From Anaeramoeba flamelloides (Eukaryota; Metamonada; Anaeramoebidae): a stretch of 64,000 nt of DNA. Below, one piece after another: positions 22,960 to 34,805 of the stretch. The notes below the pieces were generated by a model that saw only the letters and a list, made by a program, of their open reading frames with translations, ran no database searches and was not told the origin of the DNA. Numbering within the stretch: the stretch's first letter is position 1; the number at the start of each line of letters is the position of its first letter. Both the position numbers and the translations under genes were made by a program. Location of the stretch: assembly GCA_027625915.1 (NCBI GenBank), contig JANTQA010000023.1:17546001-17610000 (forward strand), in the 5' to 3' direction.

Positions 22960-23390
22960 TAATTGATAAAATTCCCACCAAACACAACAAATAGTGATTG
23001 TCTTACATTGCCAATATTTGGTAACATCTGCTTCAATGGAAAAGGTGGGATATTAGAACTGGGTGTCAAACAAATTATTGGTTTACTTGAATCATTCAAT
23101 TTTTCTTACATTCAATGAATTTGGATTCTGATTATGAGTTTTATGCCTTTTCAAAATTTCTTTGTCTTCTTGGTCAATTCAACTTTTTCTTCATTTTGTT
23201 TTATCTTTTGTTTCTCCTGTCCCTTTTCGGTTTCATTTTCATTTCACTCACCCTTTTCATTTCTTTCTTCATCATTTTCCGAAAATTGATCTAAAACTAT
23301 CATCAGCTCATCATCCTGTTGGATGTATTCCTTAGTTTTAAACTATAGTTTTTCGGGTATTTGAAATTCAGTGAGTCTCTTATTCTCCAT
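22960..23390 (-). pseudogene. Unidentified charged-protein pseudogene
   Basis: Less AT-rich than its surroundings. On the minus strand from an ATG at 23390 it reads MENKRLTEFQIPEKL, then an acidic stretch (DDELMIVLDQFSENDEER), a Glu/Lys-rich stretch, a basic patch, and finally TPSSNIPPFPLKQMLPNIGN and LFVVFGGNFINYP. At least four stops or frame changes interrupt it, and no GT-AG pattern removes them all. The last readable residues sit right against the F2 transposon at 22959, which probably removed or displaced the 3' part. No family recognised; a nuclear-type charged protein is only an impression. Confidence 0.5.
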
Positions 23391-24214
23391 TAATTTTAGT
23401 AAAAATAAAATAATATTTAAAAATAATAAAAAAATTCATTGTCTATTTTTTATTATTTTTAGATCTTTAAAGCGAGAAGAATTTTTGTATTCTTGAAAAC
23501 TGTTTTAAAATAACGGACTCTTAACCAAAAAAGTTATTGTTTCTAAAATACAACATTTTTAAAAAGTTATTGTCTTTCTCCCTTTTAAACTCTCAAAATA
23601 GTAAACACTCATTAATAACAACATCTTTTGAATCCATTTTTTTACATAAAAAAAAATAACTATTTAAATAAGATCTAGAGAAAATTCACATTTCGTCTAT
23701 TACCATGTCTCTTCCTTTATGGAGAATAAGACACCATTTCCAAAACTCAACTAGTTATTTCTTAAAAAAAAACAAAAAAGATAAAAATTCAATAATACTC
23801 TAAATCGGTAGAGTGTTATTTAACAAAGATCCTTTTTCAAGAAATAATCAATATAAATATGTTTAGAAAAATGGTTATTTCTTTTCATTTTTCTAGCTTA
23901 GGTTTCAAAAAAATAATAACTAATATAGTACAATATTGTAATATATTGTATAATCATTTTATTTTTTGAAAGACAAATGAAAATTGAAAAAAATAATAAT
24001 AAATTGTGCCCCATATTTTGAAATTTGGTTTACTTTCTGCTTCATATTAAAATACTTAGTTGATGATAATGGGTGTAAATATAAAGTTGATGAAAATCGT
24101 TAAAATATACTTTTAGATAAAGTAGAATTTAAGTAAAACAAGATTTTTTTTAAAAAAAAGTGTTTGAAATTTACATTGTTTTGTTCAAAAATTTCGAAAT
24201 GTTTTTGGATCAAT
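23391..24214. other. Intergenic, no gene seen
   Basis: No open frame or repeat relationship could be supported. A GC-poor TAATATAGTACAATATTG stretch lies near 23920. Confidence 0.4.
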
Positions 24215-24480
24215 AAATATTTTTTTTTTATTATCGATGGTTGAAGTGTAAATTATACTCTTAATGTCCTTTTACTTAAATTTCCTCAAAGATAATTTAA
24301 GCGTTAAATCATATATTTCACGATTGTTCAAGGAAAAGACAAATATTTGTTTTTATAATTTTAATCAAAATCCTAAAAAAAAAAACCTAAAATTTGTAAT
24401 ATTTTGTCTTTCCTTTAACAAATATTCTTTTAATCTATTTTTTCGATATGTAATATTGGATTTCAGTTCTCACAGAACAT
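24215..24480 (-). mobile_element. LINE 3'-end fragment (minus strand)
   Basis: A poly-T run followed by TTATTATCGATGG and TTGAAGTGTA matches the 3' end of the LINE at 27440-29268 (TTATTATTGAAGAAGTGTA). On the minus strand it encodes NREIYDLTLK and LSLR, the counterpart of NREIYDFTLK and LSLRET at the C terminus of that LINE. Beyond about 150 bp the match fades. It is a short, 5'-truncated, decayed insertion with its tail at the low-coordinate end. Confidence 0.65.
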
Positions 24481-24489
24481 AAAATTACG

Positions 24490-26077
24490 GAAGTGATTAA
24501 TTATTGGAAAAGAGTTTATATATTTTTACTCTCATTTTTGAAATATATAATTATTAGAGAGTTTTTGTGCTTTTAACAATTTGATTAAGTTGAAAAGTTA
24601 AAACTAGAAAACAAAAACTAAAATAATAATAATAGTCCATTTTAATATTTTGTAAATAAATGAAAATTCAAAATTTTCAGAAATATTAAAAACAGTTAAA
24701 AGAATATAAATGAAACAATTTTACATGTAATTTGGAAATAATTTTGATTTTAGAATAATTCGATTCATTTTTTATTTATTTTTTTTTTTTCATTTTGTTT
24801 TTTCTAATTTTTGTGTTTGATTAGACTTTGGTCAACTTTTTGATATCAAAATTTAATCATTGTATACTTGTTCATCATTGTAATCACAACCTACTTTTAT
24901 TTTTATAATTTCTCTTATAGTTTAACCAAGAAAAAATTGTTGAATGAATTTGAAAATGATTCATTTGACAAATAATGTTTTTTAACAGGATTTGGTATCT
25001 GTTGTTTATATACCTTTATTACTGCTTTAAGGAAAAGACAAATAATGAATAATTTTCAAACAGATAATAATATTTATATATATACTGTAACATCATGGGA
25101 AATAGTGTTTTGTGCTTTTTCTAATTCTTATCTTTTATCGAAAAAGTTATTTCAAAAATTATTTTGAATTTATTTTGTTTTAGTAGTTAGTTTTTATCAT
25201 TGATTTGTCTATAATTGTTGTGTGTTGTGATTGAATACAAATTATTTTAGTTTTTTGTAATTCAATTCTGACAATACAAAATCTATTATAAAACATATAG
25301 ATCAATAAATTATATTATTTTTTAATCAAGATCATATTGAAAATTTTTACTTGGTTAAATTTTAATTTTTTTGATTTCTAATCCATTTCTAAATATAAAC
25401 ACAAAATAAAATTCAAAAAATAATTAAAAATTTAAAACTTAGGACTTGAGATTGTAAAGATTTTTTAAAACATTTACATAATAATAATTAAGCATAAAAT
25501 CATAAAGAGTGGTTACTTTCAATCCCATTTGAATTGAACTGATAGTTTATCCAATCTATTTCTAATATTTCAAAATAATATTAAAAAAAGATCCATTCAT
25601 TAAATGAATGATTTTTATAAAAAAGAATCATTTTTTTTTTTAAGCTAATAATTCACATTTCAATGAAAATTTAAGATGATTATGTTTCTCGACTGAAAAA
25701 AAAAATCCAAAAAATGCATTAAAAAGTGGATATCCACCTTTCAAAGTATTATCAATATTTCCCCAACTAATTTTTTATTTGGCATTAGTACTAATTGGAG
25801 ATGGATTTTGAGGTAAATCACAAAAATAATTATAATTCTTCAAAAAAAAATTCTAAATTTGTTAACTAAACAGCAGTGATGTGATCTAAATCTTAAATTT
25901 GAGTTTATCAAACGAATTTTGTTTTTGTAGTTTCGAAGAGTTGAGTCAAAATTTTACAACTAAATATAAAATCTCTTTTGGTTACAAAAAGGAAAATAAT
26001 TGTTTAATTTTGATTTTCTGAAAGTTCTGTGGATTATTTGTTTGAAAGATCTGGCAAAAAAAAAAATTGTTTTAAAA
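24490..26077. other. Intergenic, no gene seen
   Basis: AT-rich, with a short TATATATATACTG run at about 25072 and a perfect ATTCATT.AATGAAT hairpin near 25595. No coding frame or named repeat. Confidence 0.4.
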
Positions 26078-26586
26078 AATACTGTTGTTAAAATAACCCA
26101 TGCAGACTTTATAAGCTAGCGTTCCGAATTAAAATACAGGTGTTTCTTTTTTTTTTTTTCAAGAAGTTTTAACATATTAAAAGATCAAATAACCCGGCAA
26201 TGAACTATTGGTAAATAGGATATTGGTCATTAAAATCCTAACATTAAAGATTGAAATTCTTAAACATGAACAATCAAGTGTAAAATTTTTAAAAAAAAAA
26301 AAAAGTAGAGTCAATAATAGATTCCAATTTTCAGCAAGATTAAAAAGCAATAAATTTTCTAAAAATGTGAAAATCTGATGTAAAAATTTTGAACAAATTC
26401 AGTTCATATTTGAAAATTTTGTCAAAATACCAAGGCATTAACCTCCAAAATTGATTTGATCTTATGTATATAATTGAATACAGAATTAGATGTTGTATTG
26501 GAACAAGAAAGGGAAAAAAAGCATGTGTTTAATTTTGAGGAATGGGTTTTAGGATCTGAACATCAAGTTTTTTTGACCACTGTAAG
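26078..26586. mobile_element. Family F7 copy b
   Basis: From ACTGTTGTTAAAATAACCC to TTTTTGACCACTG. It aligns with 8938-9440 and 42957-43449 throughout (CAAGAAG block, CAAATTCAGTTCA, TTGGAACAAGAA). The ends are inverted with respect to each other. Non-coding; moderately diverged from the other copies. Confidence 0.6.
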
Positions 26587-26699
26587 TTTTAAAATTGTCA
26601 AATGACACGTTTGAATTATTTTTTTTAATGGTTTTAAATATCAAGTGAAAAGTTGGGTATCCTTTGTAGCTGATGTAACAAACGAATATAAAAGGTTGA

Positions 26700-27176
26700 T
26701 TAAAAATTCTTTTTCGTTTTCAGTTTTTTTTTTTTCTTTTCATTAAAACTAACTCTCTTTTTATATTGTTTGTATTTTTGTTTTTTTTTAATTGTGAAAC
26801 AAAAAGCAAAAAGGAAAAAAAAACACTTGAATTGTTGATCAAAAAAACTTGAAGCTTTGACTTTGGGTGAGCCTAAACTATTGTATGAATTATTCAAAAA
26901 ATAACATACAAGAAGAATGAAGATTAAAAATAAAACAAAAAACCAAAGTAAAGGACAACTAATATTTATGTGATGCTGATTGTGATAATTGTTTTGAAAA
27001 TATTGGATCTCCTTCGTTAGGGAATCAAAAAATGCAATTGAAATCAGTAACAAATAAATCCTTTCAGCCTTTTGATCGTCTCGGTGAGGTAAAATATTTT
27101 CCAGACAAAGTGGCCCAGTAGTAATGGTTGAAATACATGTGTTTAAAGGGCTTGTTTGGATAATAGAAGAAAAAAT
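26700..27176 (-). CDS. Open frame without any Met; possible downstream exon of a membrane protein
   Basis: On the minus strand, 158 sense codons are open from after TAA 27177-27179 to the stop at 26700, unusually long for this composition. No codon reads Met, so it could only be a downstream exon. It includes DDQKAERIYLLLISIAFF, a strong hydrophobic segment (LLWFFVLFLIFILLVCYFL) and a Lys-rich tail. A candidate acceptor at 27080-27081 (CACCGAG) would be phase-compatible with the B-box exon donor at 30363-30364. That would make a 230-residue B-box/membrane protein with the LINE inside its intron; this join is only a hypothesis. The plus strand has a rival 52-codon frame (LCDADCDNCFENIG...) at about 26955-27111, so strand choice is uncertain. 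Confidence 0.3.
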   Translation of the reverse strand: MFSSIIQTSPLNTCISTITTGPLCLENILPHRDDQKAERIYLLLISIAFFDSLTKEIQYFQNNYHNQHHINISCPLLWFFVLFLIFILLVCYFLNNSYNSLGSPKVKASSFFDQQFKCFFFLFAFCFTIKKKQKYKQYKKRVSFNEKKKKKLKTKKNF

Positions 27177-27439
27177 TTATTTTGGAAATTTTCAAAATTG
27201 AAATCATTTTTGCACCTTTTTACTTTTTTTTCGTCGATTTTTTTATTTGACATAATTCAATTTGTAAAAATTTTTTTTATTGCACGATCAATAGTCACTT
27301 CGTAAAAATGTTTTATTCTAATGTTATTGAAACTGTGGAAATTATTGTTGAGAAATCATATTTATTTCTATTGGAATTTTCTGAAGATCTTTGATTCTGA
27401 TATTTGATTAATAAATGTGAAAAATTTTCACTTTATTTT

Positions 27440-29268
27440 TTTTTTTTTTTTTATTATTGAAGAAGTGTAGATTACACTCTAGTTTCCCTTAGACTTAAAT
27501 TCCCTTTCAGGAATTTAAGCGTAAAATCATATATTTCACGATTGTTAATGAATGAAAGTAGTTTCAAACTGTCTTGATTTGAAATTAGTTTATTAAGATT
27601 TATTTTTTTTAATTTGTTATAAAATATTAATCTATCATTTTCATAGGAAGGACAGACCCATAAAAAATGATCAATATTTTCTATAATTTCCTTTTGTTCA
27701 TATTTTGAACATAAAGGACAAAATTTATTTGAATTTTTATTGATTACATAGTAATATCTATTAAAGCAGTTAGTAAAATATCTGAATTTTAGAATTGTTG
27801 AACTTGACGGATAACTCAAATATTTTTGAGTTTTAAATAAATAATTTTGATTTTTAATTATTGTAAAATAATTTTGTGGAGTGTCGCCAAGTGCCGTAGA
27901 GTGCCGTCAAGTGCCTATGTTTTCCAGAATTCAAAAGAATAGAGTAAAATCAAAGATTTTAGTCAATTCCTATGAATTTTGGAAAACCTAACGACACTTC
28001 CAACTTTTGGAATTCAGCAACTCATTGAATGTGTACTTATATATTTCATTTTTTTAATTCTTTTAAATCTTTTGAATACCAGTTGATTTTATTGTTTATT
28101 CTTTGATTAAATTTCATTAATTTTTCTAAATAAGGAAGAGATAAGTTTCCTAATTTATTTTTTAATTTAAATTTCAATTTATTTACTGAAATTGTCATAT
28201 TTTCAATTTTAAATTCTGTTTTGTAAATGAAGAATTGGTGTATTTCTGTTTATTTTGCATATTTCAGTAATACAAGAATTAATCCAAGAATTTTTATAAT
28301 TTATCGTTTTTATTTCATAATTAAAAATTTCTTATCGATATGTTAGTTGACTTAATATAAAAGATTTAAATAATCTAATTTTTAAACTATTATTCAGAGA
28401 ATTGTTATTGAATAATTGTTTGCAGATATTATATGTTTCTTTAGATTTTTTAAATTATAAACTATATGTGTAATTTTATCTAAATAAATACCCAAATATT
28501 TAATTTTTTTTAAATCTTTTGATATAACTGTTTTATCTTTATTTGGTTTTAATCCAAATTGAATAATAATTTCATATGTTGAATTTAATTTTTGATTTAT
28601 TTGAATTTTATTTCCTTTTATAATTAGGATTAAATCATCTGCAAACATTTGACAATGATTTGTTAATGGGTATAATTTTTACTAAAAGAAAATGTGAAAT
28701 AAGAGCAAATAAAATGGGAGATAAGGGGTCTCCTTCGAATATACCAAGCCCTTCTCCTTGATAATATTTTTTTGAAAAATTTTTGATAATTTTATTTAGA
28801 ATAAATTTTTTTATTGTTTTTCTTATTATTTTATAATAGATTGAGTCAAAAAATTTTGCTATATCAATCATTATAATATAAGTTTTATCCTTTTTATTTA
28901 TTATTTGATTTTATCTTATTATAAGTATTTTTGAAATTTAAGACTGCAATTTGAGTATCATATTTTTTTCGAAATCCAAATTGTGATTTATTAATAAATT
29001 CCCAACAAGGTTCAATTAGTTTATATAACATTTTTAAAAATAATCTTGGTAAACTTTGATTAATTGAAATTGACCGATATTTTAAAGCTACTCCTTCATT
29101 TCCTTTTTTATGAATAAATAAAATTGATCTTTTTTTGATATATTCAATAGTATTCTTAGTAGGGCTAATTAACCAATTATTAAAGATTTTTTGAATTGTA
29201 ATAAGATATTTTTTATAATTTTGATTTTCAATTGGATTTATATGAGTGAAATTTCCTTCATTAATAAT
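27440..29268 (-). mobile_element. 5'-truncated LINE (non-LTR retrotransposon) with 18-bp target-site duplication
   Basis: Reading the minus strand from 29268: reverse-transcriptase fingers (YRSISINQSLPRLF, FGFRKKYDTQIAVL), motif A (IDIAKFFDSI), motif B (FEGDPLSPILFAL), motif C (FADDLILI), motif D (GLKPNKDKT), then a C-terminal CPLC...H...C zinc-binding motif (27.66-27.73 kb). A poly-A tail follows, seen as the T-run from 27440. AAATTTTCACTTTATTTT occurs on both sides (27422-27439 and 29269-29286), a target-site duplication. There is no endonuclease or ORF1 region, so the copy is 5'-truncated. The RT is broken by a frame change between motifs B and C, and by a hairpin insertion at 27880-28015. 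Dead, but of modest age, since the duplication is perfect. Confidence 0.9.
27880..28015. mobile_element. Small foldback insertion in the LINE, with 10-bp tandem repeats
   Basis: 27880-27919 is four 10-bp units: AGTGTCGCCA, AGTGCCGTAG, AGTGCCGTCA, AGTGCCTATG. These make a GC-rich spot in AT-rich DNA. The following GTTTTCCAGAATTCA pairs with the inverted TGAATTTTGGAAAAC near 27972-27986, and AAGTG.C returns inverted as GACACTT at the right end. The LINE C-terminal frame is open up to 27880, so this is an insertion into the LINE. Confidence 0.6.
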
Positions 29269-29286
29269 AAATTTTCACTTTATTTT

Positions 29287-30364
29287 CATATCCTTTTTCA
29301 AATAGAGAAAACACAAATCCCAACATACTTCCTTTGGGTACTTGATTTGTAAAAGAAAAGTCTGAAAAATGAAGTTAAAAATGTTTTCTATTTATTATTC
29401 AAATACCAGTAGAAGATCAAAACCAACATTCTTGTTTTTCTAAATAGGGGTTACCAGTAAGAATTTGAGTTTTGAAAATATATTGATTAATTAGTTTTCT
29501 TTCAGACATATATCAACTATTTTTTGATGTGTATTATTCTGTTTATTTCTTATTTGTTCTTCAAAGGTCAATTATATAAAATAATTGATATTTGAAAAAA
29601 ATTTTTTTTCAAAGGGGATCCTTTGACTCTTGAAAGTTTAAATTTTTTTAAAAAAATTCTTTTTATCCCAACTCAAAAAAGAAGAATAATTTGATCCCTT
29701 TTTATTAAAAACAAAAAATCTATTGTGCTCCTCTTTTTTATTTTTGGTTTATAATTATTTCTTTAGCTGTTAGGTGAAAACATTTTGTATTTCTCATGTT
29801 TTTGTAAAATATCTTAAATTTTCCAGAACAAAACTTTTGAAATCAAAACAAAAGTTTTGGTAAATAAAATTCTGTAGATTGTGAAGTTATATTTTCAATT
29901 TGTTAACAAATGGAGATTATTTCTGGAGAATTCATTTTGATTTTAAATTTTTTTTGTTTTTGGAGAAATACAATTATCTTTTTTAATTGATGAGATCTAT
30001 TTTTTTTACTTTCAACAAAAGAGATAGTTTCTGGTAATTCGAATCATACCAAATGAATATAATTTCACTTCACTTATAAGCGTACACCTTGATTTTAGAC
30101 TTCACCCTATGGCTAAAGCTAGTCACTCAAGAGCGAAAATCACGAAATTGAATTGAAAGTTTTGATAAAAAGCTTTAGATTTTTCTGATCTTTAGAAGAA
30201 ATAAGTTGACTAAAAATTACAAAATAAGTGAGCCTATTCATTTTAAAACTCTTGATTTTTCAAATCTTGGAAAAAAATATTGAGAATCTTCGAAATTAAA
30301 TATTATTAAAAAAAAATTCGAAAATTAAAAATAAGAAAAAATTGAAATAAAAAAGAAAAATTAC
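29287..30364. other. Region between the LINE and the B-box exon
   Basis: Would be intron if the B-box exon continues to 27079; otherwise 3' flank. A less AT-rich patch at about 30050-30150 (GCGTACACC, CACCCTATGGCTAAAGC) gives no continued frame on either strand. No repeat relationship found. Confidence 0.35.
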
Positions 30365-30676
30365 TTTTTCGTGATACATAAGGCTCTTGGTAAATGAAAT
30401 GTATATGCTTTTTCAAGAAGAACGAAGTGTGTACTTGTGGTTCACAATTTTGACAATAATGAATATTGCATTTGGTGCAATAACAGTCTACTTTTTTTTC
30501 TTTACAAACTTGGCATTGAGGGATCTGGTGTTCAACAGGAATTCGGGTGTATTTTAAGCTTTTTTGATCACGGCTTTTTTTTTTTTTTTTTTTAAGGTTC
30601 TTTTGGGTTTTTCAGACTTGTCTTTCAATCTTTTCTTTGTTTTTTTTTTCTTTTGAGAGGATTTTGGTTTGTTCAT
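30365..30676 (-). CDS. B-box zinc-finger protein, first exon; frame broken at a T19 run
   Basis: The minus ATG at 30676 reads a Lys-rich N terminus (MNKPKSSQKKKKTKKRLKDK). It enters a 19-base homopolymer at 30575-30593, after which the sensible frame is offset by one base. It then continues QKSLKYTRIPVEHQIPQCQVC with zinc ligands CxxC...CxC..C....C..C....H.......H.H, a B-box-type finger. One base more, or two fewer, in the T-run would restore a single frame, so a homopolymer miscount is the simplest explanation. The coding stretch ends at VSRK, followed by GTAATT, the same donor sequence used by the coiled-coil gene at 63215. The rest of the protein is not certain; the Met-less frame at 26700-27079 is a phase-compatible candidate. 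Confidence 0.6.
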
Positions 30677-31128
30677 TTTAAAAGGACGATTTAGGATTTT
30701 TTGGAAAGTAACAATTAAAGCTCAAATTGAACAAAAATAACAATTTAGAAACAAAAAAAATGAAATAATTTTTAAATGTTGGTTGATAAAATTAAAACGA
30801 AACAAAGAAGAATTACCATTCCTTTTGATTTTAAAAATTGTTGTTATTGGAAACAATACATATTACAATAGATTTTACATGAAGTTAGGAATTTAATTGA
30901 AATATTCTGAGTACCTAGATCGATTTTCAATCTAACATAATATTTCAAAAAATTAAAATTTATTTAAGGGAGTAGCCACGGTAAAAGAAAATTTTTCACT
31001 TTTTTGCAATTCTGAAAAGGATCAGAAAATAACATTTTTTACTTTGGTTGTAACTCATTGATTTTTATTATTTAAAGTACTTCATTCATTAGATTTTTTA
31101 AATTTTTTTTTCAGGTCTCAAAGAAATT

Positions 31129-31221
31129 GCCACAATAGAATGTTGAGTTGAATTGCAAAAAATAGTGTTTTGAAAGTTGAATAACTTTTCTTTTATCCTT
31201 CTCTCAACATTCTATTGTGGC
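31129..31221. repeat. Perfect 19-bp-arm hairpin inside F9
   Basis: GCCACAATAGAATGTTGAG at 31129-31147 is exactly inverted at 31203-31221, with a 55-base spacer. It lies near the left end of the F9 element. Confidence 0.9.
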
Positions 31222-31580
31222 ATTTAATTTTTTCATTTTTTATTTTTTCATCATTTTTGAGATTTTTTTAATCCTGACAAGATAAAGCAATTAGAAATAT
31301 TTTTTTATTAGTGGCATTTGGGATTAATGGATTTTGTTTAAAATGAACAACAACATTACAATTGAAAGAATCATAAAAGTAAACATAAATGGGACTTAAA
31401 TAGCTAGAAGAATTCCAAAATTAGAATAATTAAGTCAAATTATTACTAATTAGGATTTTAAATCATTGCGTTTAGTGGAATTGGAGAAGTGAATATGATT
31501 ATATGTTATCAAAGTTTAAAACACAAAATAGCCACAAATTTTATTCAAAAAATCTGAAATTATCTTCTCCCAAAAAAAAA

Positions 31581-32132
31581 AACTAGACCCCATTCCAAAA
31601 ATTTGGACATATCAGAAAATCAAAAATAGGAAAACAAAAACTCAATTTATTATATTTTCCCAAACATAATATAAAACCATATTTAAATAACATAGTATTA
31701 ATGGTTTTTTAAGTAATCATTTTCATCCAAATATAAGAAAACAATATAAAATAAAAAATCAAAACAAGTGTACCCAAAATAAGGAAACGAGCTGAAATGA
31801 AAGAGTTTGAACAAAAAATATATTGGTAGATTTGTTAAAATTACACAAACAATGGTTGATCGATCAAATGATAAGATACCATGTACAGGTTGTATGTGGA
31901 TTTTTCAATTTTTGAAACTCAACAGTAACATTCTATCAACCATCTATAAAAAAATTTCAGATCTAACTAAACAGATTAAGTAACTGAAAAATTGGAAATG
32001 AAAACAAAAACAAAAAAGACAAAAAAATGAAATAGTTTGTTGAATTAAAATTATTTTCGAATTGGATGTAAATCATGTTATTGTTATTTTTTCAACTGTT
32101 TAAAATGTGTCTAAATTAATGGAATTAAGTTT
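31581..32132. mobile_element. Family F2 copy d, uninterrupted
   Basis: Starts AGACCCCATTCCAAAAAT with TTGGACATA, and ends in the inverted GTGTCTAAATTAATGGAATT. It closely tracks copy c at 12750-13478 but lacks the MITE-1 insertion, so it documents the empty site (CAACTGTTTAAAATGTGTC). Nested in F9. Confidence 0.7.
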
Positions 32133-32341
32133 ATTTTAATAAAAAAATAATAATAAAAAAAACTATTCTATCAATATAATCTCAATTTTTTGATTGTTGA
32201 ACATTACTAAAAAAAAAATATCAAATAATTTTTTTAAAAAAATTTTTAGAGAATCTACGATCACATGCCACTAAAATAAAATGATCTTATCTCATCTATC
32301 TCAAATTTTTATCATGTCTTATGGTGTAGCTACTCCCTTAA

Positions 32342-34772
32342 AGGGGTATTTTGAGTATAAATTGAAAAATCCTGATTTTGAAATACAAATGTTTTGATGA
32401 GTAATTTTAAAAAGGGAAAAACAGAAATTTGTTGAACAAAGAAAGAGGTTCAAAAATTCCGAGATTTTTAAAAAAGCTTCAAGATGCGGGATAATTCTTC
32501 TTTGTTAGATTTGCTCAGTGAAGAATTTTAAAAGCATAATCAAACAGAATTAGAAATTTTTTTGGAAAAGAAAAGAAAAGAAAGTTTTGACAGGGAAAGA
32601 AAAAAACAATGAGAAAAATTGTTTTTGGTATGTGATGAAACATAATGATTTGAAACAATTCCAATTAAATTGATTCCTTATCTTCAAAATTGCACTTGGA
32701 GTTTTAAAAATTATATTATTTTTGAAAAAACAAAAAGAGAAAGAAAAAAATTATAGTAGTTTTTTATGCAACAAAACAATATTTAAAAATTGGATGTTTT
32801 GCCAAGCTTGAGGGTATTCTAATCAGGGATGGGATATACCAAATATAAAGATATTTTTTCCCAGCTTTTTCATTTTTTTTTTTTTTCTACATTCAGTTCC
32901 ACTTTTAAGGCACAAACTTTCAACAAAATTTAATGCACAAAAAAAATCTCAAATTAAGGCACAAAATTCAAATCCCCATAAAATAAATTGTAAAAAAAAA
33001 ATTCCAAATTTTGTGCGTTAATTTGAGATTTTTTGATGCCTTAAATTTCGTCGAAAGTTAGTGTTTTAAAAGTGGAACTGACTATATATTCAACGGATTA
33101 AAAATTAATTGTATTTTTTTAAGAAGGGTAGTTATAATAATCAAAGTTTTGTTCCCATTAAAATTTTTTACTCTGAAATTTTGTTTTTGTTTTAGGATAA
33201 AATAAGATTTTCATTTTTACATTTCCCCGAATATATTTGGAAATTAGTTAATTTTATCCTCAAAATTAAAAATCATTTTTTTTTCTTTCAAAAATGAATT
33301 GAATTGTTATAAAGATTCTTGTGAAAAAGACCAAAAAATTTGATAAAAAAAATTTTCAAAATTAAAAATTTCGTCATTTTTTTCATTTTTTGTAAAATCA
33401 GAAAACAACTTTTTCAAAACCTTAAAGAAAAAAATTTTTAGCTTAATAGATCTCAATTTAATTGATAAATGGAGTTAATCTTCTACCAACTATCCATTTA
33501 TTGAATAACCTATACTTCATTTAGGATTATTGGCTGAGATTTGAATTGAAATATTAATGAAAGAAATAGAAACCAAATAAAAAATTTGCTTTCTAAATCA
33601 ATACTTTCCAATATAAAACGAAAAATATGTTTTTCCATTTTCAAGAATTAACTTAATTCTTAAACAAAATAATAGGTTACTTTTTTTCTTTTTATATTGG
33701 AAATATGTAAATTTAGAATTTCAAAAAAGAGACTCAAATCAATAAATTGTAAAAATGAGGCTAACTCATCCATTTCATAAGTCGAAAAACAAATTACAAT
33801 AGAAAAAATTTTCTTCAAGGTCTTGTGACAAGATTTCATTTTATTTTCAAAAATGACTACTCCCTTAACAACAAAATTGATCAGCAATTTTCAATTTTTA
33901 GTGTTTCTTTTGAGGTAATAATTCCCCTTTATCTTGGAAATATTCCACAACTAAAGCAATATTTAAAGGGCTGTGTTGTTATTGTTGTGGTTGGGTGTGA
34001 GTTTTTGAGAACATTTTGATTGTCTCTCTTTGGTAATTTAGTTTCGTTTGCTTTTTTTATTGGTCAAAAATTACTTTTTGATTTTTAAAAAGTTTTTTAA
34101 TTTGATAACTAAATTTAAAAAATGAATTAGAAAAACAAATCTCAAATTGAATTCTACCTTGATGAAATTGAATTAGTATATTAAAAAGAATTGTTTCAGA
34201 TATCTTTGAAAACTTATTATTCTATATTTTTTTAGATTGTAGAATGGGATTATTTTTACAATAAAACCTAAAATTTAGATTATGAAGAACTGATAGAACT
34301 TTCATTTTTATTCTTTTTATTTTGGCCGTTTTTGTTTGATAATAAAATCAAGTATAAAATTTTATCAAAATTGGTTCATTATTAAAGAATTGTCAAAAAA
34401 AAATCGAGGTCGATCCAGTCACAGATCGATCAGTTAAGAACCAAAATAACAAGTCTAGACACCAGAACAACAAGATATTTTTTTTTCAAATTCCAGTAAT
34501 TGTAAACCTTAAGGTCAAATTAAACCTTTAAAAAATAAAAAAATAAAAAAATCACAAACAACAAACTAAATATAAATAAATTGACTATTCAGTTTACTTC
34601 TTATTGAGAATAATAATTTGTTTCCTTCAAAGGAATCATTTCTAAAAAAATATAAGAATACTAAAATAATAATAGTAATAATAAGAAGAAGAAGAAGAAG
34701 AAGAAGAAGAATGTTATATTTTTTAATTTTGGAAATCATTAAAGTAAATTTAAAAATTGATTTCTAATGTTG

Positions 34773-34805
<33 letters not shown>

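Larger units (their letters stand above)
30964..32341. mobile_element. TTAA-flanked element (family F9) containing a nested F2 copy
   Basis: TTAA followed by GGGAGTAGCCAC on the left, and GTGTAGCTACTCCC followed by TTAA on the right. The 15-bp ends are inverted and flanked by a perfect TTAA, the target used by piggyBac-like transposons. The span is 1378 bp, of which about 550 (31581-32132) is a later F2 insertion. No transposase frame is present, so it is non-autonomous. A similar terminus, GACTACTCCCTTAA, occurs at about 33846-33859. Confidence 0.7.
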
